A DNA stretch of 64,000 bases. It comes from Symsagittifera roscoffensis. Taxonomy: Eukaryota; Xenacoelomorpha; Acoela; Convolutidae. Where the stretch lies: assembly GCF_963678635.1 (NCBI RefSeq), contig NC_087062.1, forward strand, positions 32,831,651-32,895,650. Direction: 5' to 3'. How positions within the stretch are numbered: position 1 is the stretch's first letter; each line of letters begins with the position of its first letter. Below are positions 35,922 through 46,469 of the stretch, in pieces. The notes beneath the pieces are model-generated. The model saw only the letters and a program-made list of their open reading frames with translations, had not been told where the DNA came from and did no database searches. The translations under genes and the position numbers were made by a program.

Positions 35922-36566
35922 ATGGTATTCATTCTAGGAGCAAGTTCTTTGGATCACGCGCTCCGAAAAGTTCCCGCTCCGTCCCAGAAGCGCGTCAAAG
36001 ATACTTGCTTTACGAAGCCAGGTTTAAGTTTGAACTTTAACGCTAGGGACTCTCAGAAAACAATACAGTACTACCTTCATCACTTCTTGTCGCACCGTAA
36101 CGACCTTGTAATTTGGCACGACGCCATTAATAACTCGATAAGTAGGCACCGCAGTAACAATAACCGCAAGCTGAGTAGTGAGCAACTTGTCAATTTGTTA
36201 TTAAGGTATAGGACAAACATTTATGCAATCGTATACTGTAGACGGAACGGAACCGAGGATATAGAGAAAAGTTTAGTTTCGACAGGTAATCTCGTTAAGA
36301 ACGTCATTAAAGACTTTATCTCTAAGCGTAAGGCTAAGGACCAGGTACTAATTGAGAAGTACAAACAGCTTCACCAGCCTCCTTCCCTTGAGATAAAGAC
36401 TCTCCTCCTTCTAAGGCGATATAGCGCTAATCTTAACGTCCTTAAGACACGTAAGAAGCGGAACCGCTTACCCCTCAAAGCTCGGAAAGCTATAAGAAAT
36501 AGGCTTCAGGCACAAGCTTTGAGACGTCAAGTTCCCCCGTCTTGTAAGCTAATGTTGATTTACTAA
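35922..36566 (+). CDS. Extra ORF upstream of gag in the BEL/Pao element
   Basis: An intact 214-codon frame between leader and gag, in the element's own composition. It is not part of the usual BEL/Pao gag-pol. It begins with a hydrophobic strand and small-residue turn (MVFILGASSL) and has a second strand 'DLVIWHDAINNSIS' and a third 'IYAIVYCRRNGTED'. The tail is very basic (LKTRKKRNRLPLKARKAIRN). The spacing recalls a Rossmann-like or SGNH-hydrolase-like fold with GASS in place of GDS, but I cannot confirm this. An acceptor-like ttgttttctag at 36610-36620 could let gag transcripts skip this ORF. It has no frameshift or stop although gag-pol has several. Confidence 0.7.
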   Translation: MVFILGASSLDHALRKVPAPSQKRVKDTCFTKPGLSLNFNARDSQKTIQYYLHHFLSHRNDLVIWHDAINNSISRHRSNNNRKLSSEQLVNLLLRYRTNIYAIVYCRRNGTEDIEKSLVSTGNLVKNVIKDFISKRKAKDQVLIEKYKQLHQPPSLEIKTLLLLRRYSANLNVLKTRKKRNRLPLKARKAIRNRLQAQALRRQVPPSCKLMLIY

Positions 36567-36659
36567 TGCAAATTTAATTACGTACCAAAACAGTATCTCA
36601 TTTTATTGATTGTTTTCTAGAAGTGAGCATCCGTAGAATATTGTCAATTTGTGAAAAAC

Positions 36660-38753
36660 ATGGACGAAAAACTTCAAAGTAAGATACGCAAGTTATTCGA
36701 AACCCGTCTAAATTTAGAAAATGAGCTGCTTAAAGGTCATTCATTATTACTTGAGTACATTGAGAATAATAGTCGCACTACAAAAATTGATAATGCTGTT
36801 TACAAATATAAAATTGCGTTGGAAAAAGCTGTCGACGTCAATGAGCAATTAATTAGGTTAGCGGGAAAAACGGAAAACCCTGAAAAAATTATTGCTCAGC
36901 AAGACCTTTGGCTTAAGAAAGTAACCGAAATGAACGATAAAGTAATGCATGAAGCTCAGAGTTACAAGATGAGCCTTGAACCTTCGTCATTTCCAGCAGC
37001 CGGCATTACAGGAAGCAAGGGATCTTTACAACAAACTAGGTCTGAGACATCCTCACGCTCACACAAAACAAGAGATTCAGAAGCACGAGTATCTGAAAAC
37101 AGGTCTAAGGTCTCTAATAAGTCTAAGGATAGTAGAAAGCTTGACTCACATAAGTCTGATAAATCTGCTTCCACTCGTCATACGTCGACTGTTCGCACTA
37201 TGTCATCAAGTGAGAAACGGCATGAATTAGCTTTAGTAAAACGACGCCATGAGGAACTGGAAAGGCAGTATCAAGTGTCTTTAAGACTTAAAGAGCAAGA
37301 GAACCGTCTTAAGTCTGAACAAAGTCAGCTGGAACTAGAGCAATTGGCTGTAAGTAATAAAAAGCAACTAATTGAAATGGAACTGAAAGCGTTTGAACTT
37401 GAGGACAGTTCATCTGAGGTTAGCGAGAAGGTAGCGGAAAGTAACTCGACAGGAGTAAGTCAACCTATTTCAAAAGTAGCAACCGATCGGACTAATGATT
37501 GGGTAGACTCTGTTAGTTCACAAGCGCCTCCCGACGTTGCTAATGCGCCAGGTTTGCAGGCCTTCACTCATGTACCAATTTCGTCAGGACCGACGACTTC
37601 CGCCATCCTTGCTCATGCAAGTCACACCAGTAATAGTCATAACCATGAGCACACAGCATTGAGTGACCCTGGAATCCATAGTTATGGACGTTGGGCTATG
37701 CCTCAATTTGGCAGTGCAAGCCTTTTGCCATTGCAAGCTTCTGTTCCATTCCCAGTTAACAATATGCATTCTAGTGCACACCTGTTACCACCACCGTCTG
37801 CTGTTCCTTTACAGACCATGAGTTCAAACATAACTAATGGTAGTTTTGCCATCGCGCAACCGGAATCATTACCTGTCCCAATGTTACCGGTACAACCCGG
37901 TTCTGGTTTTGTTTCTTTGTCACCTGCATTTGCTGGTGGTGGCTTCTCATCTTCTGGAGTAAACCCAACGCCGGTTTTCTTTTCGGCACCTAATTGCCAT
38001 GCAGCGCCAGTCCAGACGCAACATAATCTTCCCTTTGTTCCGCATACTGTGTCACCTAATATCAACGATTACTACACAAGTGATGCAAACTTATGGCGAT
38101 TGGCAGCTACAACTCCAATCGTCACGCCTGCTCAGTGTTGTAATGCTGGAAACATTTTTTCTAATGTGACAACTGTTGTCCCATCGTGTAACACCGCCGC
38201 TCCGTTTACTAGTGGCGGGACTGTATATTTTAATACTCCCCCAGTTCATCCAAAACATGTTCCGCATTTTGTCAATCATACTAATACTGGTTATCAGCCA
38301 GTCAACGAAGACTACGCACCGTCTTCCGCTTATCCGAACCAAGGTTGTTCATCGGATCGACCTCTCTCCGCTCGTGAATTGGTGGAATTATTGATGCATA
38401 GCCGCAAAGATCATCTTCCTGAATGGAAGTTGGCCCAGTTTGACGGCAACCCGTTCAACTGGCACGAATGGTTTGGTCAGTTTAAAACCACCGTTGATTC
38501 CGCTGTTCTCACCGATGATACGAAACTGACATACTTAAAAACGCTCGTCACAGGCAAAGCAAAAACCGCAATTGCGGAGTTTAGTTACAGTGGCGTTATG
38601 TACAAGGATGCACTGGCCACCTTGCAACGGAAGTTTGGGCAACCACATGCCATTGTTGGTGCGCATCTTGATAAGCTCAATACTTTCCTCCACTTAAGAT
38701 GCGCAATTCGGAAAATGTCATTAGTTTCTCCTCTGCCATATCTGGCCTCGTAG
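36660..38753 (+). CDS. gag: BEL/Pao gag, main part
   Basis: Structural polyprotein of the element. I start at the ATG at 36660 (MDEKLQSKIRKLF). The N-terminal part is charged and helical. A Ser/Lys-rich stretch follows, then a Glu/Gln/Leu-rich coiled coil near residues 180-255 (RRHEELERQYQVSLRLKEQE), and then a long Pro/Ser/His-rich region. From about residue 585 it has the DUF1759-like gag domain typical of Pao elements (PEWKLAQFDGNPFNWHEWFG). The frame breaks near 38685-38690 at a short T run, and the domain continues in another frame. Confidence 0.85.
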   Translation: MDEKLQSKIRKLFETRLNLENELLKGHSLLLEYIENNSRTTKIDNAVYKYKIALEKAVDVNEQLIRLAGKTENPEKIIAQQDLWLKKVTEMNDKVMHEAQSYKMSLEPSSFPAAGITGSKGSLQQTRSETSSRSHKTRDSEARVSENRSKVSNKSKDSRKLDSHKSDKSASTRHTSTVRTMSSSEKRHELALVKRRHEELERQYQVSLRLKEQENRLKSEQSQLELEQLAVSNKKQLIEMELKAFELEDSSSEVSEKVAESNSTGVSQPISKVATDRTNDWVDSVSSQAPPDVANAPGLQAFTHVPISSGPTTSAILAHASHTSNSHNHEHTALSDPGIHSYGRWAMPQFGSASLLPLQASVPFPVNNMHSSAHLLPPPSAVPLQTMSSNITNGSFAIAQPESLPVPMLPVQPGSGFVSLSPAFAGGGFSSSGVNPTPVFFSAPNCHAAPVQTQHNLPFVPHTVSPNINDYYTSDANLWRLAATTPIVTPAQCCNAGNIFSNVTTVVPSCNTAAPFTSGGTVYFNTPPVHPKHVPHFVNHTNTGYQPVNEDYAPSSAYPNQGCSSDRPLSARELVELLMHSRKDHLPEWKLAQFDGNPFNWHEWFGQFKTTVDSAVLTDDTKLTYLKTLVTGKAKTAIAEFSYSGVMYKDALATLQRKFGQPHAIVGAHLDKLNTFLHLRCAIRKMSLVSPLPYLAS

Positions 38754-39073
38754 CAGTTTTCAAATCATTGTCTTTCAACGATGATCTAAAGAGTGTTAAC
38801 CTGTCAAACCAAGCTGTTAGTAAACTTCCGCCTAACCTCAAGGAGGCTTGGTCAATGCATACTGTTAGACATAATTGGCAGCGACCAACACTCTTAGACT
38901 TTAACAACTGGTTGAAAGAAAAGGCCGAGGGGCATGAAAGATTACGTTTACTCAACTCTAAAGCAAAAAACGAGGAACCAGTTAAACCAAAAACAACCAA
39001 AGTTTTTGCAGCCAATAGCCAGGTAACTAGTAAGGCTCAGGATAAATCTAAGTTTCCGCCGTGCGTTTTTTAG
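38699..39073 (+). pseudogene. gag: BEL/Pao gag, continuation after frameshift
   Basis: Carries the rest of the DUF1759-like region (MRNSENVISFSSAISGLVAV through LLDFNNWLKEKAEG) in a different frame from the upstream gag. It stops at 39071-39073, again at a T run (39066-39071), just before the zinc-knuckle part, which lies in a third frame. Confidence 0.8.
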
Positions 39074-39650
39074 TCATGCATTGTGGAATTGTGCTGTTTT
39101 TAAGGAAAAGAATGCTACTCAGCGAGCAAAATACGTAGCTGAACAGAAACTTTGCTTCGCTTGCCTCAATGGCAATCATAGTTTCCGGCAATGTTCTAGA
39201 GCGAAAAAGTGCCCGAAGCCAGAGTGTGATATCACACATAATGTCTTGCTCCATGGAGCCGAAAAAATATTTCCTCGGAAGGAAAGTTCAAATGTCTCGA
39301 ATAAGGCTGGAACAAACAAATCCAAGGAGAATACAAACACTTCCACTCATGCCGCTGTTAGTGATGTACATGAAATTGAATCTTCTAAAGGGTTGTTGCC
39401 AATTGCAAGACTTGGTGTATCCTCGGATGTAACCAGTCTCCTGACGTTGGTTCTTTGTGATAGTGCATCGACTCACTCCTGGGTGTCTTCGTCACTCGTA
39501 AACCGTCTGGGCTTAGTAGGCGAGACCGTTAACTTGTCAATTAGTGGTTTCAATTCAACCACCGTTGTTGAGACTCAGAGGGTCAAGTTTACAGTTTCCT
39601 CCGAGCCGAATAATAGTGATTTCGTATTTTCTCTCTGTGCATATGTTTAA
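39072..39650 (+). pseudogene. pol: BEL/Pao zinc knuckle and protease region
   Basis: A CCHC-type knuckle 'CFACLNGNHSFRQC' is followed by further Cys/His. Then comes a retropepsin-like region with the active-site block 'LVLCDSASTHSW'. The frame is closed by TAA at 39648-39650, but matching coding sequence continues after it in the same frame (39651 on), so this is an in-frame stop inside the protease/linker. Whether it is a mutation or is read through cannot be told here. Confidence 0.82.
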
Positions 39651-41738
39651 GACAATATTCGGATTGGTTCAGAATTAATCAATAAGGCTGATTTCCAAAA
39701 TAAAAATCCACAATTAGCACCTATTAAGCCCATTCAATACACTTATGAGGACGTTGAAGTTATTATCGGACAAGACTACTACCACGCCGTTAGACCCATT
39801 GAGTTCATCTTGGGAGATGATGAAAACTCACCGTGTTCCTTTCGCCTACCGATATGTTGGGTCATAAGTGGTCCGTTGCCGCCGTCCGTTAATTCTACTT
39901 CTTCGTGTTTCAAGTGTGTTGTTGAAGATTCTTCTCTGACCGACCAGATAAAATCCTGGTACGAGTTGGAATCGTATGGTGCTTTCAAACAAGTCGATGC
40001 CCGTTCCGCCGCGGATAAACATGCTTTATCCATCCTAAATACTGAAACCGTTCACAATGGCGAAAGATACATTACGCCTATGCTTTGGATTGATAGTAAT
40101 GTCAGTCTACCAAACAATTATTACTCGTCACTCGCCCAATTTAAAACATTGGAGAGAAGGTTAAGTAAAGACCCTGAGCTGCGCGAAAGATACGCAGAAG
40201 CAATTAGAGAGGACATTAGGAAAGGCTATGTCGTTACCGTCGAACCGCATGATCCACGTAAGCGTTCCGATCGCGAGTGGTATCTTCCGCACCATCCCGT
40301 CGTAAATCCGAATAAGCCGGGTAAGGTGCGCCGAGTCCTTAATGGGGCTTCTAAATTTCACGGCACATCCTTAAATAAGTCCTTATTGGTGGGTCCGGAC
40401 CTACTCCAAAACTTAATTTATGTACTTTTGCGATTCCGTCAACACAAGTACGCCGTCTCCGCGGATATAGAGGGTATGTTCCTCCAGGTAGGAGTCCTTG
40501 CCCGCGATCAAATTTCGCTCCGTTTTTTGTGGCGGGAGGATACCACTTCCGATGTGGTAGTTCATCAGTACACTCGCCATATATTCGGCGCACGGGATTC
40601 GCCTACGTGCGCCAATTTCACGTTGCGAAAAACAGCAACTGATAATATGTCCACATACCCTGAGGCCGCCTCAGTCGTAAATGAAAAATTTTACATGGAC
40701 GATTACTTGGATTCATTCGAGAACGTTACCCATGCAATTAAAATTAGTCGCGATTTGGTTTCCTTACTAAAATTGGGAGGATTTAATTTGACTAAAGTTG
40801 TCAGTAATGCTGATGAAATCACTTCAGCAATGAACCCCGAGGAATACGAAACCTCGTCTTCACCCATCAAGGAAATATGTAACGGTGCCGAACAATCATC
40901 ACACGTCTTAGGTCTTAAGTGGGACCATGTGAAAGACAAATTAGTTGTTAGCAGAGGCGTGGATCGTCCTCTCGATAAAGCAATAACTCAACGAACCGTC
41001 TTGAGTTTCGTCTCTTCTGTGTTTGACCCTGTTGGGTTAGTAGCTCCATACACAGTTAGGGCCCGTCTTTTACTTAAAGATATTTGGAACATCAGTGGTC
41101 AAAGTTGGGACGACGAATTGCCAGAAGACATGAGAGATAAATTTCTCGAGTGGCACTCCGGTCTCCCTCTCTTAGGGCTATTGACTATTCCCCGTTGTTA
41201 CTTCACAGAGCCTGTTGATCAAATCGAGCTCCACATGTTCGGTGATAGCTCGCAGGACGTTTTCTGTGCGGTTGGATTTTTGCGTGCGCGACTCTCGAGC
41301 TCGCACAAAACTCAAATATCCTTCATCTTTGGTAAAGCTCGCTTTGCGCCCATGAAAGCGCTATCTATACCAAAGCTAGAGCTTCAAGCTGCTCTGCTCG
41401 CCACACGACTAAAAGATGATATACTGACCGCCCTTACCGTATCTATTAATCATGTCTACATGTGGACAGATAGTACAACAGTTTTGCAGTGGCTAAACTC
41501 CACTGAAAAATTACCAGTATTCGTCGCTAATCGTGTCGGCGAAATCCTCGAGTCGACCACTATTGATGAGTGGCACCATGTTCTGAGCGGCGATAATCCA
41601 GCTGACACCGGTACGCGGGGGATTTCTTCGGAAGCCCTCAAGGATAGCAGCTGGGTTATTGGTCCGAGCATTCTCAGGACTACTGATTACCCGGTTATAC
41701 CCGGGTATATTGGCCGTTTATACCCGACGAACGTGTAA
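39651..41738 (+). CDS. pol: BEL/Pao reverse transcriptase and RNase H
   Basis: Continuous frame. After the end of the A17-type protease region (VEVIIGQDYYHAVRPIEF), the RT shows 'YAVSADIEGMFLQV' (motif A region), 'HIFGARDSPTCANF' and the catalytic 'KFYMDDYLDS'. The RNase H-like part has 'ELHMFGDSSQ', 'IPKLELQAALLATRL', 'YMWTDSTTVLQWL' and 'GDNPADTGTRG', the typical Pao spacing. The frame ends at 41736-41738 after a shift; the integrase continues in another frame from about 41710. Confidence 0.92.
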   Translation, partial: DNIRIGSELINKADFQNKNPQLAPIKPIQYTYEDVEVIIGQDYYHAVRPIEFILGDDENSPCSFRLPICWVISGPLPPSVNSTSSCFKCVVEDSSLTDQIKSWYELESYGAFKQVDARSAADKHALSILNTETVHNGERYITPMLWIDSNVSLPNNYYSSLAQFKTLERRLSKDPELRERYAEAIREDIRKGYVVTVEPHDPRKRSDREWYLPHHPVVNPNKPGKVRRVLNGASKFHGTSLNKSLLVGPDLLQNLIYVLLRFRQHKYAVSADIEGMFLQVGVLARDQISLRFLWREDTTSDVVVHQYTRHIFGARDSPTCANFTLRKTATDNMSTYPEAASVVNEKFYMDDYLDSFENVTHAIKISRDLVSLLKLGGFNLTKVVSNADEITSAMNPEEYETSSSPIKEICNGAEQSSHVLGLKWDHVKDKLVVSRGVDRPLDKAITQRTVLSFVSSVFDPVGLVAPYTVRARLLLKDIWNISGQSWDDELPEDMRDKFLEWHSGLPLLGLLTIPRCYFTEPVDQIELHMFGDSSQDVFCAVGFLRARLSSSHKTQISFIFGKARFAPMKALSIPKLELQAALLATRLKDDILTALTVSINHVYMWTDSTTVLQWLNSTEKLPVFVANRVGEILESTTIDEWHHVLSGDNPADTGTRGISSEALKDSSWVIGPSILRTTDYPVIPGYIGRLYPTNV

Positions 41739-42922
41739 TCATTAAAATTTGTTTGAAGGGTCCTTCTTGTTATGTTGATAATTGCTTGGAGACATCATCT
41801 TCCTTCGTCACCCATGTCACATCCATCAAACATCCCGAACACGGGTTCAATTGGGAAAGGTTCAGTTCCTTTACAAGATTTAAACGAGTAGTCGCTTTTA
41901 TGTTGAGGATTTTGCCTTCACATAAGCATTTTCGTGGTAAGGAATTACGAATCACCGACCCCACTGAACTTGATATTGCAGAAAGCAAACTGATTCATCT
42001 TGCTCAGATGGAATCCTTCCCCGTTGAGATAAAAACACTCACCGCTGGCAAACGTATTAAGAATAGTAGTAAAATTGCCACATACTCGCCATTTATCGGT
42101 CCCGCTGGTATCATTCGTTCCACCGGACGGATTGTGCGCTTAGTGAATACCGAGTTTGATACTTAGCACCCAATAATACTCGACGCCCGACAAACCCTAG
42201 TTCGTTTGTTGGCCCGCAGCCTCCACCATAAGCATTTTCATCAAGGATTAGATTACATGCGCTCCGTTTTAAATATGAAATATGCAATACTTGGGTTGCG
42301 TCGACTACTTCGGTCTATCGAAAATCAATGTGTAACATGCCGTAAACGCAAAGCAAGTACCATCCAGCCTATTATGTCCGATTTACCTTTCGAACGTCTC
42401 GGATATAAGCAACCACCCTTCAATCATACGGGTGTGGATTACTTTGGACCGCTTTACGTTCCGGTTCGCAGAAGCACTGAAAAAAGATAGGGATTTCTTT
42501 TTACTTGCCTCACCACCAGGGCTGTACACCTTGAGATTGTACCATCTCTGGACACCAGTTCTTGTGTCATGGGCATTGAACGGTTCATTGCGCGTCGTGG
42601 TACGCCAAGTACAATCTGGTCGGATAACGGCACGAACTTCGTTGGTGCGGAAAAGGAATTACTTGCCTGCATCAAGAGCTGGAATGGCATGGCTCTGACC
42701 ATTTTTGCACACAAAGGTGTTACTTGGAAGTTTAACCCGCCAGACGCACCCCATCATGGCGGCTCCTGGGAACGCCTCGTCCGAAGCGTGAAGCGCGTGC
42801 TGTACGATATCTTAGGCAGTAGGCGAGTCACTGAAGAGGTGTTAGGAACAACACTCTTCTTAGTTGAGCAGGCTTTGAATTCGAGGCCAATCACCCCGTT
42901 AGTACCGATTCACGTGAGTTAG
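41710..42922 (+). pseudogene. pol: BEL/Pao integrase, broken by stops
   Basis: One frame holds the zinc-binding HHCC region ('HHKHFHQGLDYMRSV', 'CVTCRKRKA') and the DDE catalytic core ('HTGVDYFGPLYV', 'TIWSDNGTNFVGAEKEL', 'PPDAPHHGGSWERLVRSVKR'). In-frame TAG codons at 42164-42166 and 42488-42490 interrupt it, and a frameshift near 42895 follows the core. This copy is therefore unlikely to make a full integrase. Confidence 0.85.
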
Positions 42923-43356
42923 AAGCGTTAACCCCAAACCATTTTTTGCTTGGACAACATGCCACAAGCTTTCCTTCGCTTTTACCCGGGGAGCACTTCG
43001 ATCACACGAAAAGGTACGTGCGAGCGCAGTCATATGCTAACGCGATTTGGTCTCGTTGGCTTCGAGAATATGTTCCCTCGCTGAATAAGCGTGTCAAGTG
43101 GCACACTCATTCTGACTTCACTCTTAAAACAGTCGATCTCGTGTGGGTGATTGAGCCCGATAGTCCGCGTGGGTACTACCCTCTCGCCCGAATCGTCAAG
43201 CTAAACTACGGACAGGACGGTTGCGGCCGATCCGCCCTTATCAGGACCGCAACCCGTGAAGTCACGCGGCCGACCGTTAAGCTCGCTCCGGTTCTTCCTT
43301 CTTCAGGGGGGGGGGGAGGATGTTGCAAAGCAAATGTAGAGTATAGATGCATATAA
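42900..43356 (+). pseudogene. pol: BEL/Pao integrase C-terminal region
   Basis: Continues in a third frame with 'LTPNHFLLGQHA', 'WSRWLREYVPSLNKR' and 'DLVWVIEPDSPRGYYPLARI', the DUF5641-type C-terminal module of Pao integrases. The frame reads through the G-rich polypurine tract into the first 36 bases of the 3' LTR before stopping. Confidence 0.85.
43305..43320 (+). promoter_or_regulatory. Polypurine tract
   Basis: agggggggggggagga directly abuts the 3' LTR, as expected for plus-strand priming. Confidence 0.88.
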
Positions 43357-43779
43357 AACAAGAGTATAAATACATATAAAACAAGCACAGTTGGCCGAGC
43401 GGCCTAGAGACAAGTCTCTCACGCCGGTCAACCGGGTTCGAGTCCCCCCATATGCAGACCTTAAAACATGTAGACCCGAGGGGCTATAGCCCCATTTGAC
43501 CGTTTTTTACTGTTTTTTGGTTCTAATTCGGTTCAGCCTTGATTAAGGCTGACCGCCAAAAAGAGCAATTTGTCTCAAGGACATTACCGACCGGTTCTTG
43601 TGGCTAGCTTGCGCCGATTTGTACCAAAAACTAGCAGATGATAAAAATGTTGTATGATGTTTGATCAATAGAAAAATGCCGAAATTTATCTATTGCCTGA
43701 GTTATTTACCGAGAAATATCTCTTATTAATTCACGAATTTGGATTCAATTATTTTCGTTTGGAGATTAGAGCGGCCACA
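43321..43779 (+). repeat. 3' LTR
   Basis: Matches 34191-34651 with about seven substitutions and two short indels. The tRNA-like A box (43392-43402), B box (43435-43445) and T runs (from 43503) are all conserved. The only change near the boxes is one base in the segment corresponding to the acceptor stem. Confidence 0.95.
43385..43456 (+). promoter_or_regulatory. tRNA-like Pol III-type promoter in 3' LTR
   Basis: Second copy of the segment described at 34255-34326. It has a G-to-A change at the third acceptor position, which makes an A-T instead of a G-T pair there. From here Pol III could transcribe towards the downstream flank, but the T runs at 43503 on are only about 60 bases away. Confidence 0.72.
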
Positions 43780-43784
43780 CAAGC
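43780..43784 (+). repeat. Right target-site duplication (caagc)
   Basis: Matches 34186-34190. Confidence 0.92.
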
Positions 43785-44300
43785 AAAATATTTTTTCATA
43801 CAAAACTTTTAATTTGATGCACTTCTAAAGTGTAGACATCTATGAGGAACCGTTTAAGTGGTTTCATTTCCAGATTGAATAGATCAGTGAAGTTTCATCC
43901 CATGGAACGCATGTTGGATTGAATCAGTTTTCATTACAAAACTGAAGATCGTAAAAGGACCCAAAATTTTTTTTCCATTTTTCCTTCATTAAGATATAGT
44001 ATACAACTCATGGAAAGTTCAGATGCATAATTTTATCAATATCTGTCAAATGGGTGATGAGAAAATCAAAAGCGAGCCGAAATGGCCCCAGCCCCAAGAA
44101 TTTCTCAAGTTCTAGAAATTGCTTAGTAACTTATTTGTCAACGCTTTCGGAGCTGAATCATTTCGATCGAAGTCCCAAATTTCTTTATATAGTCCAGTCG
44201 GTTGATTTAGCTCGGGAAACCACCAGAACCGTTGAGGTTTCGAAAATGGATCATTTTTCGATGAGAAACAGACTTTAAAAGATTTCGAGCCTAGCCCTAA
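43785..44300 (+). repeat. Repeat family B, continuation
   Basis: Resumes the repeat interrupted by the BEL/Pao insertion. 'aaaactgaagatcgtaaaa' and 'tcattaagatatagtataca' match 33630-33700, and 'gggtgatgagaaaatcaaaa' matches about 32613. Confidence 0.7.
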
Positions 44301-46285
44301 AATTACGCTGGAACTAAATCGCCGTAAAATATCGAATACTTATCTTAACTCAACAATTGATACATATTCGGAGACTACATGAGCAGGGCTTTTTTTTTGC
44401 AAACCCTAAATCGACCAAAAAGTGACATTTGCCTAGCCCCAAATTTTACTAGACCTTTTTTTCCGATTTTTTTTTCCGATAGAGTATCTCAAAATTGTGT
44501 CTTATTGCCAAAAATTGAAGTCCCAAGTATCTCAGACATCGGAAACACTTTTGAGCAAAAAGTGATATTGATAGGCTTGCCATTTTGCGACAAATAACGC
44601 GCGATATATTTCGCGCTATTAACGTGTAAGTGGAGATTTCATCCGTCTTAGAAATCGTTCCAAATTGGTTGAAGGAAGCTTATTTGGCATAATTGATTTG
44701 TTACTAGGAGCAAAATTTATCCCTTTGTACTTTATATGGAGTAAGGGGGGATGATTTTCACAAAAAAATCTAAATTAAAAAATAAGTTTATGTTATTACT
44801 TCATAGGCGGTCGGAACATTCAGGGCTTCGCCCTGATACGAGCAGTTTTGTTACACTTAATGTTTTGCCGTGGTTGCTGTAGGTATATTCCATAGTAGCT
44901 TTTGAACACTTTTATTGGAAAATTTAAACATGAACAAATGAGAATTGATGTCAAACAAATTGAGTGACCAGCGATCAGAATCGAATCGAATCAATAAGAA
45001 GTTTTAGCGTCAGCAATTTCAATATCTTCTTCATGCCTAATTCAAAAAGCATTCTCGATTGCACAACTCTTCGGCGTGGTCTAGAAAAAACACAATTGGA
45101 AAAGTGTCAGATTATCAAAGAGCTTTCAAATTTCAAAGAAAAACAGTTAATTTAATTAACGTTTAATATCACGATAAATTAATCAACATTTTACGATTAC
45201 CTTTTTGATAAAACTAACCCAATTGGAGAAAACTTTATCAAAAGATTACTTTTATTGGGTTGAACGAGTAAAATGAGCTTTCGAAACTAGGTCGAGTAAG
45301 TTCTTTCCCTGCTTTTCCACTTTCACTTTAGAGACGTGAAAAAAATTGAATTAAACTTGAACGAGATCAAAAGTCATACCCCAAAATAATCAAATTTAAG
45401 GCTTTTTCCTGAAAAAAAAAACACTACACGACAAAAAAAAGTTCAACTTAGTTAATTTCAAATTATTGAGTTGAAATATTTGTCGATTCATATTGAGCGC
45501 TTTTATAATCATTTCTGGCATATGACCAGCAGGAAATGACAATTATTGCCAATTTCAATTGCTCCGAATACTTCGGCGGGTAAAACCACTTGAGTTCCTT
45601 TTCTTCCCACACAAAATGAGATACCACATTGAAAGAAACTCATCATTTTAAGCAAGGTCAGAAATTGAAATTCAACTAATTTGCATTTTAAATTTTTAAT
45701 AACTAGTGAAATCTAGGCCTCAACGCAGAGGGTAAAGAGCCATTGGCAAGATTTAGCGGAAGGCAAAAACAAAAATCTGACAGAGATGCATGCTAATACA
45801 AATATGAACTATTTCTCAGCTGAAATATCTTCATTTTTGTCGTATTGCTTAACATACAGTGAACAAAGATTATTCATTGCTAAAGACAAGTAGAATTAAT
45901 TTTGACAGTAAGTTTCAAATTTTCATCTCCTGCACATACCAGAATCTGTCCACACTAAAAAAGGATAACATGGTTTAACATGGAAAAGGATACAAACAGG
46001 TAACATTATTTTTCATTTCTGAAGCATTAACTGCGTACTGACATAGATCGAAGATACTTGCAGCGCATTAATGTTATCATATTTGCAAATAACCGAAAAA
46101 CATGGATGCTTTTTTCAAATAGTGATAGAAACTTCAAATCAATTTTCCTTGGAAAGATGCTATTGACAAAAATCGTAGCTGAAAAACAAACTCTAAGACA
46201 ACGGCGAAGCTGCACTTCGTAACCACAAGCGAGAAAAAGGCAAAAGAAGGAAACAAAGAAAAAAGTTAAAGTCTTGAGAAATGAA
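44301..46285. other. Non-coding, repeat family E fragment
   Basis: No gene. At about 45160-45420 is a copy of family E ('cccaattggagaaaact', then 'gaaactaggtcga'). A cagggc-ttc-gccctg hairpin lies at 44820-44834, and the family C hairpin motif near 46203. Confidence 0.45.
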
Positions 46286-46294
46286 CATTTTGCT

Positions 46295-46372
46295 GTGTGG
46301 CGGAATGGAACCTCCGATCACGAGATCGCGAGTTTCGCGTCCTAACAACTGCACCACGTTCGCTTGGACTTA
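46295..46372 (-). repeat. tRNA-derived SINE head
   Basis: On the minus strand: A-box-like tggtgcagttg and B-box-like ggttccattcc with tRNA-like spacing and a cgcg-containing arm between them. Confidence 0.5.
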
Positions 46373-46469
46373 CAAAAAAACCAGCCACCTATAAAGCAGC
46401 TGCTATTAAATTATCGATGCTTCGAAATATATTTTTAAAAATTCCATCAAATGAGATTGATTCGTAAAA

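Larger units (their letters stand above)
34191..43779 (+). mobile_element. BEL/Pao-type LTR retrotransposon, near full length
   Basis: A 9589-bp element bounded by 461- and 459-bp LTRs (TG...CA) and a perfect 5-bp target duplication caagc (34186-34190, 43780-43784). Order: LTR, PBS, leader, extra ORF, gag with CCHC knuckle, retropepsin-like protease, RT (YMDD), RNase H, integrase, polypurine tract, LTR. The LTRs differ by about seven substitutions and two short indels, so the insertion is fairly recent. Gag-pol carries both frameshifts and in-frame stops, so this copy looks non-autonomous unless some breaks are sequencing errors. Base composition is clearly more GC-rich than the flanks. The BEL/Pao call rests on the RT/RNase H sequence and the A17-type protease region. 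Confidence 0.95.
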
